From Melioribacteraceae bacterium (GTDB lineage: Bacteria > Bacteroidota > Ignavibacteria > Ignavibacteriales > Melioribacteraceae), in assembly GCA_035362835.1 (NCBI GenBank), contig DAOSDY010000001.1, positions 1,364,001 through 1,428,000 on the forward strand: a DNA stretch of 64,000 nt, read 5' to 3'. This document shows positions 37,590 to 46,468 of this stretch, in pieces. The notes below the pieces were generated by a model. The model did not search any database and was not told the origin of the DNA. It saw nothing but the letters and a program-made list of their open reading frames with translations. Both the position numbers and the translations under genes were made by a program. How positions within the stretch are numbered: position 1 is the stretch's first letter; each line of letters begins with the position of its first letter.

Positions 37590-38246
37590 ATGTATCTTGA
37601 TGAAAAAATCAGAGCCGAATTAGCAGCTCAGCTTTCGGTTCTTACAAAAAAAGTTCAAATTGTATTCTTTACGCAGGAAATCGAATGCCAGTACTGCAAG
37701 GAGACCAGAGCAATTCTGACCGAACTTTCTGAAGTGTCCGATAAGCTTCTTCTGGATGTAAAGAATTTTGTTGTTGATAAAGATGAAGCGTTGAAGTATG
37801 GCGTTGATAAAATTCCCGCCACCGTTCTGCTTGATGAAAACGGTAAAGACTATGGAATTAGATTTTACGGAATTCCGAGCGGTTACGAATTTGCGTCTCT
37901 CCTGGAGGATATTAAAATGCTCGGTACCGGTGAAACCGGATTTCCGCAGGATCTTGTTGATAGCATCAAACAAATTGAAAACGAAGTCCATATGCAGGTG
38001 TTTGTAACCCCGACATGTCCCTACTGTCCGCAGGCAGTTGTAACAGCCCATAAGTTCTCATATCTTAACGACAAAATAAAAGGGGATATGGTAGAGGCGA
38101 CCGAATTTCCTCATCTGTCCAATAAATACAATGTTCGCGGTGTTCCCAGAACAGTTATTAACGAGAATACGTTTATTGAAGGTGCCGCACCGGAACAAAT
38201 GGTTCTGGATAAAGTTAAAGAAGCATTAAAAAGTGTGACTGCATGA
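37590..38246 (+). CDS. Protein disulfide oxidoreductase, two glutaredoxin-like domains (PDO type)
   Basis: A 218-residue cytoplasmic protein made of two thioredoxin-fold units, each with a CxxC: CQYC (Cys33, Cys36) and CPYC (Cys143, Cys146). This is the PDO/glutaredoxin-like arrangement found in archaea and thermophilic bacteria, which reduces or forms disulfides and can be driven by thioredoxin reductase. cis-Pro motifs IPATVLL and VPRTVIN are present. GGAG before the ATG. First of four redox-related genes in one direction; the stop overlaps the DUF6132 start by 4 bases. Confidence 0.92.
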   Translation: MYLDEKIRAELAAQLSVLTKKVQIVFFTQEIECQYCKETRAILTELSEVSDKLLLDVKNFVVDKDEALKYGVDKIPATVLLDENGKDYGIRFYGIPSGYEFASLLEDIKMLGTGETGFPQDLVDSIKQIENEVHMQVFVTPTCPYCPQAVVTAHKFSYLNDKIKGDMVEATEFPHLSNKYNVRGVPRTVINENTFIEGAAPEQMVLDKVKEALKSVTA

Positions 38247-38458
38247 AACTGGATAAATATTTTATTGTTAAGAAAATACTGCCGGTTCTGGGAGGAGCGG
38301 TTTTAGGCTACGCTTATTATTTCTTTATTGGCTGCCATAGCGGAACCTGTCCCATTACAAGCAATCCTTTTATATCAACTTTCTACGGCGCATTAATTGC
38401 CGCAATACTTGTCTTACCATCAGGAAAGAAGAATGAGCAGCCGGAAGAAAATAAGTAA
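38243..38458 (+). CDS. DUF6132-type small membrane protein
   Basis: A 71-residue protein with two hydrophobic segments (VLGGAVLGYAYYFFIG and TFYGALIAAILVLP) flanking the conserved CHSGTCPITSNPFIS. This two-Cys loop is the hallmark of the DUF6132 group in Bacteroidota, which often sits near thioredoxin-like genes. Role unknown; the conserved Cys pair beside two redox proteins suggests thiol or sulfur transport (inference). Overlaps both neighbours. Confidence 0.82.
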   Translation: MKLDKYFIVKKILPVLGGAVLGYAYYFFIGCHSGTCPITSNPFISTFYGALIAAILVLPSGKKNEQPEENK

Positions 38459-38660
38459 GGAAATTGAAATTGAGGAACTGGTAAACCTGATTCCCGAAGC
38501 GGTTTCTTATCTCATGGAGAACGGAATCCGCTGTTTAAGATGCGGCGAACCAATTTGGGGAAGTCTCGAGAATGCTGCAAAGGAGAAGGGATTTAATGAT
38601 GAAGAGATAGAAAGATTTACCGGCGAATTGAACTTGATGTTATATAAAAAAGTTAATTAG
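38433..38660 (+). CDS. DUF1858-like small protein
   Basis: A 75-residue protein. Residues 12-60 (ELVNLIPEAVSYLMENGIRCLRCGEPIWGSLENAA) follow the DUF1858 pattern: a short helical domain with a CxxC pair, related to the N-terminal domain of hybrid-cluster/RIC-type proteins. The ATG at 38433 overlaps the DUF6132 gene by 26 bases in another frame; the open frame further upstream lies inside that gene and is unlikely to be used. Probably a small Fe-S or redox accessory factor (inference). Confidence 0.78.
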   Translation: MSSRKKISKEIEIEELVNLIPEAVSYLMENGIRCLRCGEPIWGSLENAAKEKGFNDEEIERFTGELNLMLYKKVN

Positions 38661-38712
38661 TTTTAAATAGTTTATTGAGCTAATATTTTCAAACACTATT
38701 TCCGAGGAGAAA

Positions 38713-39306
38713 ATGAATAATCCGAAACAAAAAATAGATGACAAAAAAGCCGGACTTACAAAAAAACAGAGAAGCTGGATTTACTCAGGTTTTTTTGTTG
38801 GTCTTATACTTCTTCTTTTCGTAGTTAACAATACAGGCAGCGAACCAGAACAGGGTCCATATCCCCCTAATTATCAGCCGGCCGGACAGTCCAAATCTGT
38901 TATAGCTCCCGATTTTACTCTGCCTACAAGCGATGGTAAAAAATTGAAACTCTCTGACTATAAAGGGAAGGTTGTTATTCTTGATTTCTGGGCAACCTGG
39001 TGCCCGCCCTGCCGTAAAGGCATTCCGGACCTCGTAGAGTTGAAGAAAAAGTACGGGTCTAAGGGCGTTGAAATAATCGGTATTTCGGTTGATCAGGAAA
39101 CTAAACCGGACGTTGTTCCATTCATTAAAGATTATGGAATTAATTACCCGGTTGTTTACGGCAACACAAGTGTTTATCAGCAGTACGGTGGTATAAGGGC
39201 AATACCAACTTCATTTATTGTTGATAAAGAAGGGAAAATTGTCGCCAGCTACGAAGGCCTGATCTCCAAAGAAGCATACGAAGATCATATTAAAAAGTTA
39301 TTGTGA
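38713..39306 (+). CDS. TlpA-family thiol-disulfide oxidoreductase, membrane-anchored
   Basis: A 197-residue protein with one N-terminal transmembrane anchor (about residues 23-39) and a periplasmic TlpA/ResA-like thioredoxin domain. The active site is WCPPC at Cys97/Cys100, with the cis-Pro segment IRAIPTSFIVDKEGKI. Such proteins reduce apocytochrome c haem sites or other exported thiols. A GAGGAG Shine-Dalgarno precedes the ATG. Last gene of the redox cluster, with a strong terminator directly after it. Confidence 0.93.
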   Translation: MNNPKQKIDDKKAGLTKKQRSWIYSGFFVGLILLLFVVNNTGSEPEQGPYPPNYQPAGQSKSVIAPDFTLPTSDGKKLKLSDYKGKVVILDFWATWCPPCRKGIPDLVELKKKYGSKGVEIIGISVDQETKPDVVPFIKDYGINYPVVYGNTSVYQQYGGIRAIPTSFIVDKEGKIVASYEGLISKEAYEDHIKKLL

Positions 39307-39319
39307 TTCGGAAGTGGTT

Positions 39320-39349
39320 AATCCCGGGGTACCTCCCGGGATTTTTTTT
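39320..39349 (+). terminator. Intrinsic terminator after the TlpA-like gene
   Basis: A perfect 9-bp stem (39320-39328 with 39335-39343) with a 6-base loop, followed by eight T (39342-39349). Confidence 0.92.
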
Positions 39350-39370
39350 AGGCCTTACGTTTAAAACCCG

Positions 39371-39727
39371 TCAATCGTTATGATCGTGTTCAAAATCCTG
39401 ATGAAGATTCTCTTTTACACTCAAATACTCGCCGAGGCGTTGAAGTAATTCCCAGGAATAAATCCCGTAGTTGTAGCCGTCTTTCCAGGTAATTTGAATT
39501 GCATAGCTCCCGACCGTTTCGATCTTTTCTATTTCATATCCTTCCGGTTTCGTTTTTTCTTTGGGCGGCGGGGCATAATGTTTCCAGAGAATTGTTTCGC
39601 CTTTATTGCCCGCGTCGGGGGATTCATCCCTCAAAAATCTTAACGGAAATTTGTGAACCTTCCCGTTATCCCAGATAATTTCCAGATGATCCTGTTTGTG
39701 AAGTTTTATTTTTGTAGGTGCCGCCAC
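39371..39727 (-). CDS. DUF971-family protein
   Basis: A 118-residue protein matching DUF971 (the N-terminal domain of gamma-butyrobetaine hydroxylase-like proteins): KLHKQDHLEIIWDNGKVHKFP, LRFLRDESPDAG and ITWKDGYNYGIYSWELLQRL. Stand-alone members are frequently linked to Mrp/ApbC-type Fe-S carriers, but no such gene is next to it. The likely start is GTG. The C-terminus is His/Asp-rich (QDFEHDHND), which may bind metal (inference). Confidence 0.85.
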   Translation of the reverse strand: MAAPTKIKLHKQDHLEIIWDNGKVHKFPLRFLRDESPDAGNKGETILWKHYAPPPKEKTKPEGYEIEKIETVGSYAIQITWKDGYNYGIYSWELLQRLGEYLSVKENLHQDFEHDHND

Positions 39728-39811
39728 TTTATTCCCTATTACATTAATAACATTTAACTGAAAAAGATTAATTAGTTCTCATCAAAAATACAAAAGCCCT
39801 GTTAAATAATA

Positions 39812-39850
39812 ATGCCGGATGAAAAACAAAAACTGTTTAACATCCGGCAT
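39812..39850 (-). terminator. Hairpin terminator after the metal-type TonB receptor
   Basis: A perfect 10-bp stem (39812-39821 with 39841-39850) with a 19-base loop lies 26 bases past the receptor stop. On the minus strand it is followed by TATTATTT. Confidence 0.7.
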
Positions 39851-39875
39851 AGAATATTGGATTTAGAAGATGCTT

Positions 39876-42119
39876 TTAGATTTTATACCTTAATCCCGCA
39901 TAAATCATTCTACCGCTAATCGGCCCCCAAATTAATGAAGCGTCGAAATACTGACCGTCGGGATTTCCGGGATCGATTATTGGAGCGTTCTGACGGAAAT
40001 CGAGAAGGTTTTCGCCACCGATGTAAAAATCGAATAGCGAACCGAACGATCTGGTTATCTGAGCATTCACTATAAAAAATGAAGGCGATGAAGATCTTCC
40101 CCTGAGGTTGACGGGATTTGCATCGGTTGAAGGAATTCTTTTACTTCCGAACCACTGAATAGTAAGATCGTACAGCATCTGCGCGTCTTCCATCGATTCC
40201 CTTGTTGTTGCATAACCGAGGTTAAGCAAGGCACGATGCTTTGCCGAAAATGGTTTCTCCTTCCAGGTGCTGTTGATTAATTGCTGTGCGTCTATAAACC
40301 TGTACGCGAGTCTGACATTTAAAAATTCATACGGTTCTATATTCAGCTCGGTTTGAAAACTTGTAGAATGAGCGCCGTTCTCAACCGAACTGAAGATTAT
40401 TCTTCGCGGGTCTGTATCGATATCAGCTATATTAACTTTATCAAATGAAGTCCGGTAAAAATCGAATGATATGCTTGCGTCACGATATCCGTAAAGGAAA
40501 TAGTAAGTTACATTCAGACCATAATTCCAGGCTGATTCTTGAGCCAGACCATAACCGAAATTATTGGACCTGATAATATTTTCTGTCCGCGCGCTTGCGA
40601 AGCTTGAAGCGTATTCGGTAAATATGTTTGAGCTTCTGTATCCTCGTCCGGCCACAGCACGTATCACCCAATCGGGATCGGGACTGTAACGGATATGAAT
40701 TCGTGGCGTTAAGAAGTAACCGTATTCATTATGATTATCTGCACGTAAACCTGCGACTACAGAAAGCTCCTCGTTAGGCTTGTAAGTATATTCGAAGAAT
40801 GCACCCGGTATTCTTTCAATCCGGTTGTAATTAACCGAATTGAATGATTCGTTAAATTGATCGTAGACGAAGCTGACGCCGGTTCTGAACGTGTTGAAAT
40901 GATCCCACAATTCGGACTGGTATATAAAATTCAGGTAGAGATTTTTTTCTTTTCCCGAATATTCTCTTCTGCCGAACCGTGAGGAATTATCGTAACTGTT
41001 ATAAGACCATTGAATTCCGAAACTCTTATGGTCGTCATCAGGAAAAACATAGCCGGTCTTTCCATAGATATTGAACAGTTTGTTTGAAGAGCCGAACCGG
41101 TAAGAGGGAGCCGTATTAAAATCGCGGTTTGTTGTACCGCCTTCTTTATCATCCCGGACGATCTGAAATCCGAGCTGACTCTCCCACCCCTGATAAGAGA
41201 GATATTGCCAACGCTGCATGATATTAAAGGTGTTGAATGTTGGCATATCCATAAAGAGATCAGAATTGATGTCTTTTCTGTGCTGTCTCGAACTTGCATG
41301 AAGAAGGGTCATGGACGAGAGGTTTTCGTTTACCTGAAAACGGTAATTGAAATTTCCCTCAAACCTCTGCTCGTTATCGCCGTAGAGATTTAAAAAACCG
41401 GGGTTGGATTCCAGTTCATTAAACGGTTTTTGCATATCTATATCAATCTGGCCGGTAATTGATTCGAAGCCGTTAGCAACCGATCCAATTCCCTTAGATA
41501 CATTTATAGCGTTGATCCACGTTCCGGGAACAAAATTCAATCCCACGTTATTCATAAGACCCCTTATGTAAGGAAGATTCTCCATTGTGGTTTGAGTATA
41601 TGTTCCTGCGAGTCCAAGCATTTCTATCTGACGCATACCAGTAATTGCATCCGTGAAGGATACGTCGATAGAAGGATTAGTCTCAAAGCTTTCTGCAAGA
41701 GTGCAGCATGCGGCCTTCTGCAATTCCTTCTTTGTCATTACAGTTGTGTTTTCAATTCCCTTATAATCCTGAAAAGAAGCACTCTGTTTTCCCACGATCT
41801 CAACATCATTCAATTCTTTTGAGTCCGGTTCAAGCACAACTTCAATACTTCTTTGATCTCCAACACCAACTTTCTCGGTCTTATAGCCTATAAAGCTTAC
41901 TACAAGAGTGTCGGACTCTTTTGTTATTCCAATCTCAAAGGCACCATTGATATCTGTTGTAGTGCCTCTTGATGTATTCTGCCAGATAATATTTGCACCG
42001 ATAAGCGGTTTAAGAATTCCTTTGTCGTCTTTCTCTTTTACAAAGCCGCTAAGCTTATTCTGCGCAATCAGGGACCCGGACAGAATCATCAGTACGAAAA
42101 ATATTTTTAAAGTTTTCAT
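39876..42119 (-). CDS. TonB-dependent receptor, probably for copper or another metal
   Basis: A 747-residue outer-membrane receptor: signal peptide (FFVLMILSGSLIAQ), carboxypeptidase-regulatory-like domain (residues about 20-95), plug domain with KKELQKAACCTLAESFETNPSIDVSFTDAITG, and a barrel ending YAGLRYKI. The CC in the plug is found in Bacteroidota receptors that sit with heavy-metal-binding proteins. It lies 29 bases after an HMA-domain gene and near an HYC_CC_PP-type gene, so the three probably handle copper or a similar thiophilic metal (inference from context). Confidence 0.9.
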   Translation of the reverse strand: MKTLKIFFVLMILSGSLIAQNKLSGFVKEKDDKGILKPLIGANIIWQNTSRGTTTDINGAFEIGITKESDTLVVSFIGYKTEKVGVGDQRSIEVVLEPDSKELNDVEIVGKQSASFQDYKGIENTTVMTKKELQKAACCTLAESFETNPSIDVSFTDAITGMRQIEMLGLAGTYTQTTMENLPYIRGLMNNVGLNFVPGTWINAINVSKGIGSVANGFESITGQIDIDMQKPFNELESNPGFLNLYGDNEQRFEGNFNYRFQVNENLSSMTLLHASSRQHRKDINSDLFMDMPTFNTFNIMQRWQYLSYQGWESQLGFQIVRDDKEGGTTNRDFNTAPSYRFGSSNKLFNIYGKTGYVFPDDDHKSFGIQWSYNSYDNSSRFGRREYSGKEKNLYLNFIYQSELWDHFNTFRTGVSFVYDQFNESFNSVNYNRIERIPGAFFEYTYKPNEELSVVAGLRADNHNEYGYFLTPRIHIRYSPDPDWVIRAVAGRGYRSSNIFTEYASSFASARTENIIRSNNFGYGLAQESAWNYGLNVTYYFLYGYRDASISFDFYRTSFDKVNIADIDTDPRRIIFSSVENGAHSTSFQTELNIEPYEFLNVRLAYRFIDAQQLINSTWKEKPFSAKHRALLNLGYATTRESMEDAQMLYDLTIQWFGSKRIPSTDANPVNLRGRSSSPSFFIVNAQITRSFGSLFDFYIGGENLLDFRQNAPIIDPGNPDGQYFDASLIWGPISGRMIYAGLRYKI

Positions 42120-42148
42120 TTTATTTCATCTATTAATTAAAAATAAGT

Positions 42149-42493
42149 TTAATGGGTAGCCGGATTATCTCTGTAGAGGCAGCATTTGGGAAGTGCTGCA
42201 TACACATCATCCTTTGCTTTATACTTTTCTGTATCATGACCCACTTCGGCAATTTTTTTCTGTAACGAGTCTACTGTTGCCGGCGCTTCAAAAATTACCC
42301 TTAGCATTTTACTGTTCTTATTCCATTTTGCATACTTAACACCGTCAATCTTAACGGCTTTTTCAATTCTGGTTTTACACATATTGCAATTACCGAACAC
42401 CTTAAATTCAGTCTCGGTTACTTTTTCTTCCTGAGCGGATATTGTTGAAACAGCGATCAACATTATAACTATTAATGATAAGAGCTTATTCAT
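42149..42493 (-). CDS. Exported HMA-domain metal-binding protein
   Basis: A 114-residue protein with a signal peptide cleaved near residue 20 (VIMLIAVSTISAQ) and a ferredoxin-like heavy-metal-associated domain with metal ligands Cys36 and Cys39 in GNCNMCKTRIEK. A second thiol site, KCCLYRD, near the C-terminus is typical of a Bacteroidota subgroup. Likely a periplasmic metallochaperone that takes Cu+ or a similar ion from the adjacent receptor. AAGGAG precedes the ATG. Confidence 0.88.
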   Translation of the reverse strand: MNKLLSLIVIMLIAVSTISAQEEKVTETEFKVFGNCNMCKTRIEKAVKIDGVKYAKWNKNSKMLRVIFEAPATVDSLQKKIAEVGHDTEKYKAKDDVYAALPKCCLYRDNPATH

Positions 42494-42581
42494 GATATTT
42501 CTCCTTAGTTTTAAAAATATAAGTTAAGGAAAGGATAGTCCTCTCCCGCATTCTTTGTTCAAGAAGTAATGGAGAAATATT

Positions 42582-42962
42582 TTAAATCAGGAAAGAGCAG
42601 TTTTGAAGGAATAAATCAGGCGGTCCTGAATCGCAAACAATTTGATCTGATGAAATATCGGTAACAGTTTTGTAACCGGATAAATCTTCTGAAGGGATTA
42701 AAGCAATAACGAATTGAAACGAGTTTGGTTCGAACTTCGCTTCAGATTTGTGAGAATCGGATAATTTAATAGTTGTTACATCATCAAGGCAGCATGAATC
42801 CATGCACGATGTCGGTTCGCATCCGCAGGGATCTTCATCGCCGTGAGTTCTTACAATGCTTACATCACTTACTTCACCGCCGCAGAAGTGGAGCGTTACG
42901 GTAAATCCGGTTGTAAGAAAAAAATAAATTACCGCAAATGATATTTGTATAATCTTTTTCAC
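42582..42962 (-). CDS. HYC_CC_PP-type small exported protein
   Basis: A 126-residue protein with an N-terminal hydrophobic segment (FAVIYFFLTTGFTVTLHFCGG). It carries the three landmarks used to define the HYC_CC_PP group of Bacteroidota: an H-F/Y-C near the signal peptide (LHFCGGE), a Cys-Cys (CMDSCCLDD), and Pro-Pro (GPPDL). Seven cysteines cluster around it, fitting metal binding. First gene of the metal operon (HYC_CC_PP, HMA, TonB receptor). Function not established. Confidence 0.82.
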   Translation of the reverse strand: MKKIIQISFAVIYFFLTTGFTVTLHFCGGEVSDVSIVRTHGDEDPCGCEPTSCMDSCCLDDVTTIKLSDSHKSEAKFEPNSFQFVIALIPSEDLSGYKTVTDISSDQIVCDSGPPDLFLQNCSFLI

Positions 42963-43001
42963 GGGACAAATATAATAAAAGCCCGGGTTTTGTTTAAAGT
43001 G

Positions 43002-43031
43002 AAAAAGTCCGCCCTCAAAAAGCGGACTTTT
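43002..43031 (-). terminator. Hairpin terminator after the prohibitin-like gene
   Basis: A stem AAAAGTCCGC/GCGGACTTTT (43003-43012 with 43022-43031) with a 9-base loop; on the minus strand the stem ends in a T-run. It lies 16 bases past the SPFH gene. Confidence 0.85.
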
Positions 43032-43046
43032 CGCAGTAAAAAAGCA

Positions 43047-43916
43047 CTATTGATTGCCAAGAATTATTGGTAAACCATCTTTACCCGAACCGATGATAAC
43101 CACTTTAGAATTTGGAGAGTTAGCGAGTTTTTCTGTTGCTTCAATTCCTTTCCACTGTAACAGCTGCTGGCTGATTCCTCTTGCAACAATATCCTGGAAG
43201 TCGGCAATACCTTTAGCTTCGATTCTTTTGCGGTCGGCTTCCTGTTTCTCACGCTCAAGAACGAATTGCATTCTCTGGCTCTCCTGTTCAGCTTTCAGCT
43301 TTTCTTCTATAGATGCTGTTAAACCGGCCGGCAGAGCAATCTGACGAAGAGGTGCCGCCTCTATCAGTATTCCCCTGGGCCCGACAAGTTTTTCAAGCTC
43401 GGCTTTTATTTCGTAGGCGAGCACTTCTCTTGAAGAAGTATAAAGGGCTTTGGCTTCATACTTTGCTGTTGTGCCGCGTACTACCGACCGGAACTGGGGT
43501 ATTAGAATAATATCAGAATAATTTTCGCCGACAGTTTTGTAAATCTTGGAAGCATTATCAGGGTCCAGCGCATAAAGAAGACTTATTTCAAGCTGAACAT
43601 TCTGACCTTCCTGGGAGGGTACATTCATTACTTCCTTTAATTCCTGCGTCTTAATGCTGAAATTGATAACACGGGCCATCGGATTAACAAAATTCACTCC
43701 TGCCTTCAGTGTGTTATCACTTACCATTCCCAGAAAATCAACCACTCCCACTGTTCCCGCAGGGACAACGGTGAAGATTTGTAGAATTGCAACTGCAATT
43801 CCTAATACAATTCCCGCTATTGAGATTCTGGCCTCCTGATACCGGCCGTATTTTCTCATGCTTTTGTAGACAAAAAAAGAAGCTACTGCGATAATTAATG
43901 CAATTATAAATAACAT
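43047..43916 (-). CDS. Prohibitin/SPFH (band 7) family membrane protein
   Basis: A 289-residue protein with two hydrophobic N-terminal stretches (MLFIIALIIAVASFFVYKSM and IAGIVLGIAVAILQIFTVVPAG). The SPFH domain follows (VGVVDFLGMVSDNTLKAGVNFVNP ... YALDPDNASKIYKTVGENY), then a helical region (EEKLKAEQESQRMQFVLEREKQEADRKRIEAKG), the usual oligomerisation coiled coil. Prohibitin-like proteins form large ring assemblies that organise membrane domains or proteases such as FtsH. AGGAGG precedes the ATG. Confidence 0.93.
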   Translation of the reverse strand: MLFIIALIIAVASFFVYKSMRKYGRYQEARISIAGIVLGIAVAILQIFTVVPAGTVGVVDFLGMVSDNTLKAGVNFVNPMARVINFSIKTQELKEVMNVPSQEGQNVQLEISLLYALDPDNASKIYKTVGENYSDIILIPQFRSVVRGTTAKYEAKALYTSSREVLAYEIKAELEKLVGPRGILIEAAPLRQIALPAGLTASIEEKLKAEQESQRMQFVLEREKQEADRKRIEAKGIADFQDIVARGISQQLLQWKGIEATEKLANSPNSKVVIIGSGKDGLPIILGNQ

Positions 43917-44036
43917 TTCTCCTCCTGATTATTTGTTAGTTCTCTGTCTAAGTTCCAAACATATTTATTTACAAAAATACTTTAGCTTTTCCTATCAATA
44001 AATTAATTTACGATTAAATTTTGACAGAGTATTAAA

Positions 44037-45728
44037 ATGAAAAAAATATTGCCTTTTTTATTTCTTCTCGCAGCAGCACTTAATTTTGCACAGGACCGTA
44101 TTACAGGAAAAGAATTTGCTACCAGATCCGAAGTTATTGCAAAGCGCGGAATGGCAGCAACCAGTCAGCCGCTTGCAACCCAGGCCGCTCTGGATATACT
44201 CAAGAAAGGGGGAAGCGCAATAGATGCTGCTATCGCCGCTAATGCATGTCTCGGATTGATGGAGCCGACAGGAAGCGGAATAGGAGGAGACCTGTTCGCA
44301 ATTGTCTGGAGCGCAAAGGATCAGAAATTATACGGATTGAACGGTAGCGGACGCTCGCCATATTCACTCACGCTGGATTACTTTAAAAAAAATAATATTA
44401 AACGGATCCCTCCGCTTGGACCGCTCCCGGTTAGCGTGCCGGGCGCAGTAGATGCCTGGTTCGAACTGCAAAAAAAATTCGGAAAGCTTCCAATGACTGA
44501 AGTTCTTGCGCCAGCGATCAAATACGCGCGCGAGGGATTTCCGGTTTCGGAATTGATTTCTTATTACTGGCAGAGGAATGCCCAGTCGTTAAAAAGATTT
44601 CCGGGCTTCGAAGAAATTTTTATGAAGAACGGCCGCGGACCCGCAAAAGGGGAAGTCTGGACAAATCCCTATCTCGCCAATACATACGAGAGAATTGCCA
44701 AAGAAGGGAGAGATTATTTTTATAAAGGCGAGGTTGCAGAAGTTATAGATGCATATATGAAAGAAGTCGGTGGATTTTTATCCTATAAAGATATGGCGGA
44801 TCATTCATCGGAGTGGGTTGAGCCTGTATCAACAAATTACCGCGGTTACGATGTCTGGGAATTACCGCCGAACGGCCAGGGAATAGCGGCACTTCAATTG
44901 CTGAACATTCTTGAAAAATATCCAATTAAGGATTTTGGCTTCGGTTCTAAAGAGCATATCCATTATTTTGTTGAAGCAAAGAAGCTCGCATTCGAAGACC
45001 GCGCGAAATTTTATGCCGATCCCGCGTTCAATAAAATTCCAACTAACGAATTAATATCGAAAGAGTATGCAGAGCAGAGAAGAAAACTTATTGACGATAA
45101 ACGTGCTGCAAGAACTTTCGATGCCGGCAATCCCGCATTGAATGATGGTGATACAATTTACTTAACAGTTGCCGATGAAGATGGGAATATGATTTCACTT
45201 ATTCAAAGCAACTACCGCGGGATGGGAAGCGGAATGACGCCGTATAAACTCGGATTCGTGCTGCAGGACAGAGGGGAAATGTTTATGCTCGAAGAAGGAC
45301 ATTTCAACACTTATGAGCCGCACAAGAGACCATTCCATACAATCATTCCTGCATTTGTAACTAAAGACGGAAAGCCCTTTCTCAGCTTCGGTGTAATGGG
45401 TGGAGCTACTCAACCTCAAGGTCACGTTCAGATCATTATGAACATTATAGATTTCGGGATGAATATTCAGGAAGCCGGGGACGCGCCCAGGATTCTCCAT
45501 GAAGGTTCTTCTGAACCGACCGGCGAAAAGATGACTTCCGGCGGGGAGGTCTGCCTCGAATCAGCTTTTGATTATGAAGTGATCCGCGAGCTGATAAAAA
45601 TGGGCCACAAGGTTCGTTACGACGTTGGCAACTACGGCGGCTACCAGGCGATTATGTTCGATCCGGTTAATAAAGTTTATTACGGTGCGTCGGAATCGAG
45701 AAAAGACGGGCAGGCCGCAGGTTATTAA
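44037..45728 (+). CDS. ggt: Gamma-glutamyltransferase
   Basis: A 563-residue Ntn-hydrolase with a signal peptide (MKKILPFLFLLAAALNFAQ), so periplasmic. It cleaves gamma-glutamyl bonds of glutathione-like compounds and self-cleaves into large and small subunits. The N-terminal signature AATSQPLATQAALDILKKGGSAIDAAIAANACLGLMEPTGSGIGGD is present. The autoprocessing site is GD/TIYLTVAD with Thr373 as predicted nucleophile, followed by GNMISLIQSNYRGMGSGM and the FGVMGGATQPQGHVQIIMNI region. A single-gene unit ended by a shared hairpin. Confidence 0.95.
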   Translation: MKKILPFLFLLAAALNFAQDRITGKEFATRSEVIAKRGMAATSQPLATQAALDILKKGGSAIDAAIAANACLGLMEPTGSGIGGDLFAIVWSAKDQKLYGLNGSGRSPYSLTLDYFKKNNIKRIPPLGPLPVSVPGAVDAWFELQKKFGKLPMTEVLAPAIKYAREGFPVSELISYYWQRNAQSLKRFPGFEEIFMKNGRGPAKGEVWTNPYLANTYERIAKEGRDYFYKGEVAEVIDAYMKEVGGFLSYKDMADHSSEWVEPVSTNYRGYDVWELPPNGQGIAALQLLNILEKYPIKDFGFGSKEHIHYFVEAKKLAFEDRAKFYADPAFNKIPTNELISKEYAEQRRKLIDDKRAARTFDAGNPALNDGDTIYLTVADEDGNMISLIQSNYRGMGSGMTPYKLGFVLQDRGEMFMLEEGHFNTYEPHKRPFHTIIPAFVTKDGKPFLSFGVMGGATQPQGHVQIIMNIIDFGMNIQEAGDAPRILHEGSSEPTGEKMTSGGEVCLESAFDYEVIRELIKMGHKVRYDVGNYGGYQAIMFDPVNKVYYGASESRKDGQAAGY

Positions 45729-45736
45729 ATGCAATT

Positions 45737-45776
45737 AAGAATTGGGAATGGCAGATTGTTTTTCCTAATTCTTTTT
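45737..45776. terminator. Bidirectional hairpin between ggt and the sbt operon
   Basis: A 12-bp stem with one G-T pair (45737-45748 with 45762-45773) and a run of T on the plus strand (45772-45776), lying between the convergent ggt and the last gene of the bicarbonate operon. Confidence 0.8.
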
Positions 45777-46458
45777 ATTCGGCAAGTTTGGTTTTGTAAA
45801 TATCTACAATTACCAACGTCATTATAACCAGGATTAAAATATTCCAGATTATTACGCTTGTAATCCCGGGCCATTCCATGAGCCATCCGGTTCCCAATGT
45901 TGTAGCAGCAGCTCCCAGAATACTAACAACACCGTTAGCAATCAGAAGGTATCGTATTAATTTCCTGCGAATTCCTTTTCTAAATACGGGTGCGATAAGA
46001 ATTGTCGCGGCACCTAAAAATCCGTAGCCGAACATTTCCAGAATCCATCCAACCGATTTTGGATTAGCCATAGTAAACAATGCCGCAAAAGTTGGGGATT
46101 TGTAAATCAATGCAGGAACCAGGGCAATCTGAAAAGCATAATTGAGTCCAACCATTGCCGCGTAAACCGAAGTAAAAATAATTGCCGCAGACCGGAGAAT
46201 CTTCTGAAGTCCCGTGGATGCCAATCTGAATGATGCAGAAATAAATAATGTAAACCCGAGCATCAGAATAAAACCAAACATGTAAGGAATATTCTGAACA
46301 AAATGATAATTGGCAACAAATGTAATTTCCTCTCTCCATTCCGGCTGAGGTCTGATCTGTGCAATCAAAATTCCAACAGGGCCTGAAAGTACAATTCCCG
46401 TGATTGTAATAATGGCGGAGACTAGTAATAATTTCTGATTTGTTTTAAGCTCTTTCAT
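45775..46458 (-). CDS. Six-helix membrane protein of unknown function in the sbt operon
   Basis: A 227-residue protein with about six hydrophobic helices (LLLVSAIITITGIVLSGPVGILIA, MFGFILMLGFTLFISA, and so on) resembling DUF4386-like or general small permease folds; no firm family. The start at 46458 has GGAG five bases upstream, better than the in-frame codon at 46494 which would overlap the PII-like gene. It is the third gene after sbtA and the PII-like gene, only 10 bases away, so it may assist bicarbonate or CO2 handling (inference). Confidence 0.78.
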   Translation of the reverse strand: MKELKTNQKLLLVSAIITITGIVLSGPVGILIAQIRPQPEWREEITFVANYHFVQNIPYMFGFILMLGFTLFISASFRLASTGLQKILRSAAIIFTSVYAAMVGLNYAFQIALVPALIYKSPTFAALFTMANPKSVGWILEMFGYGFLGAATILIAPVFRKGIRRKLIRYLLIANGVVSILGAAATTLGTGWLMEWPGITSVIIWNILILVIMTLVIVDIYKTKLAE

Positions 46459-46468
46459 TTTATCTCCA

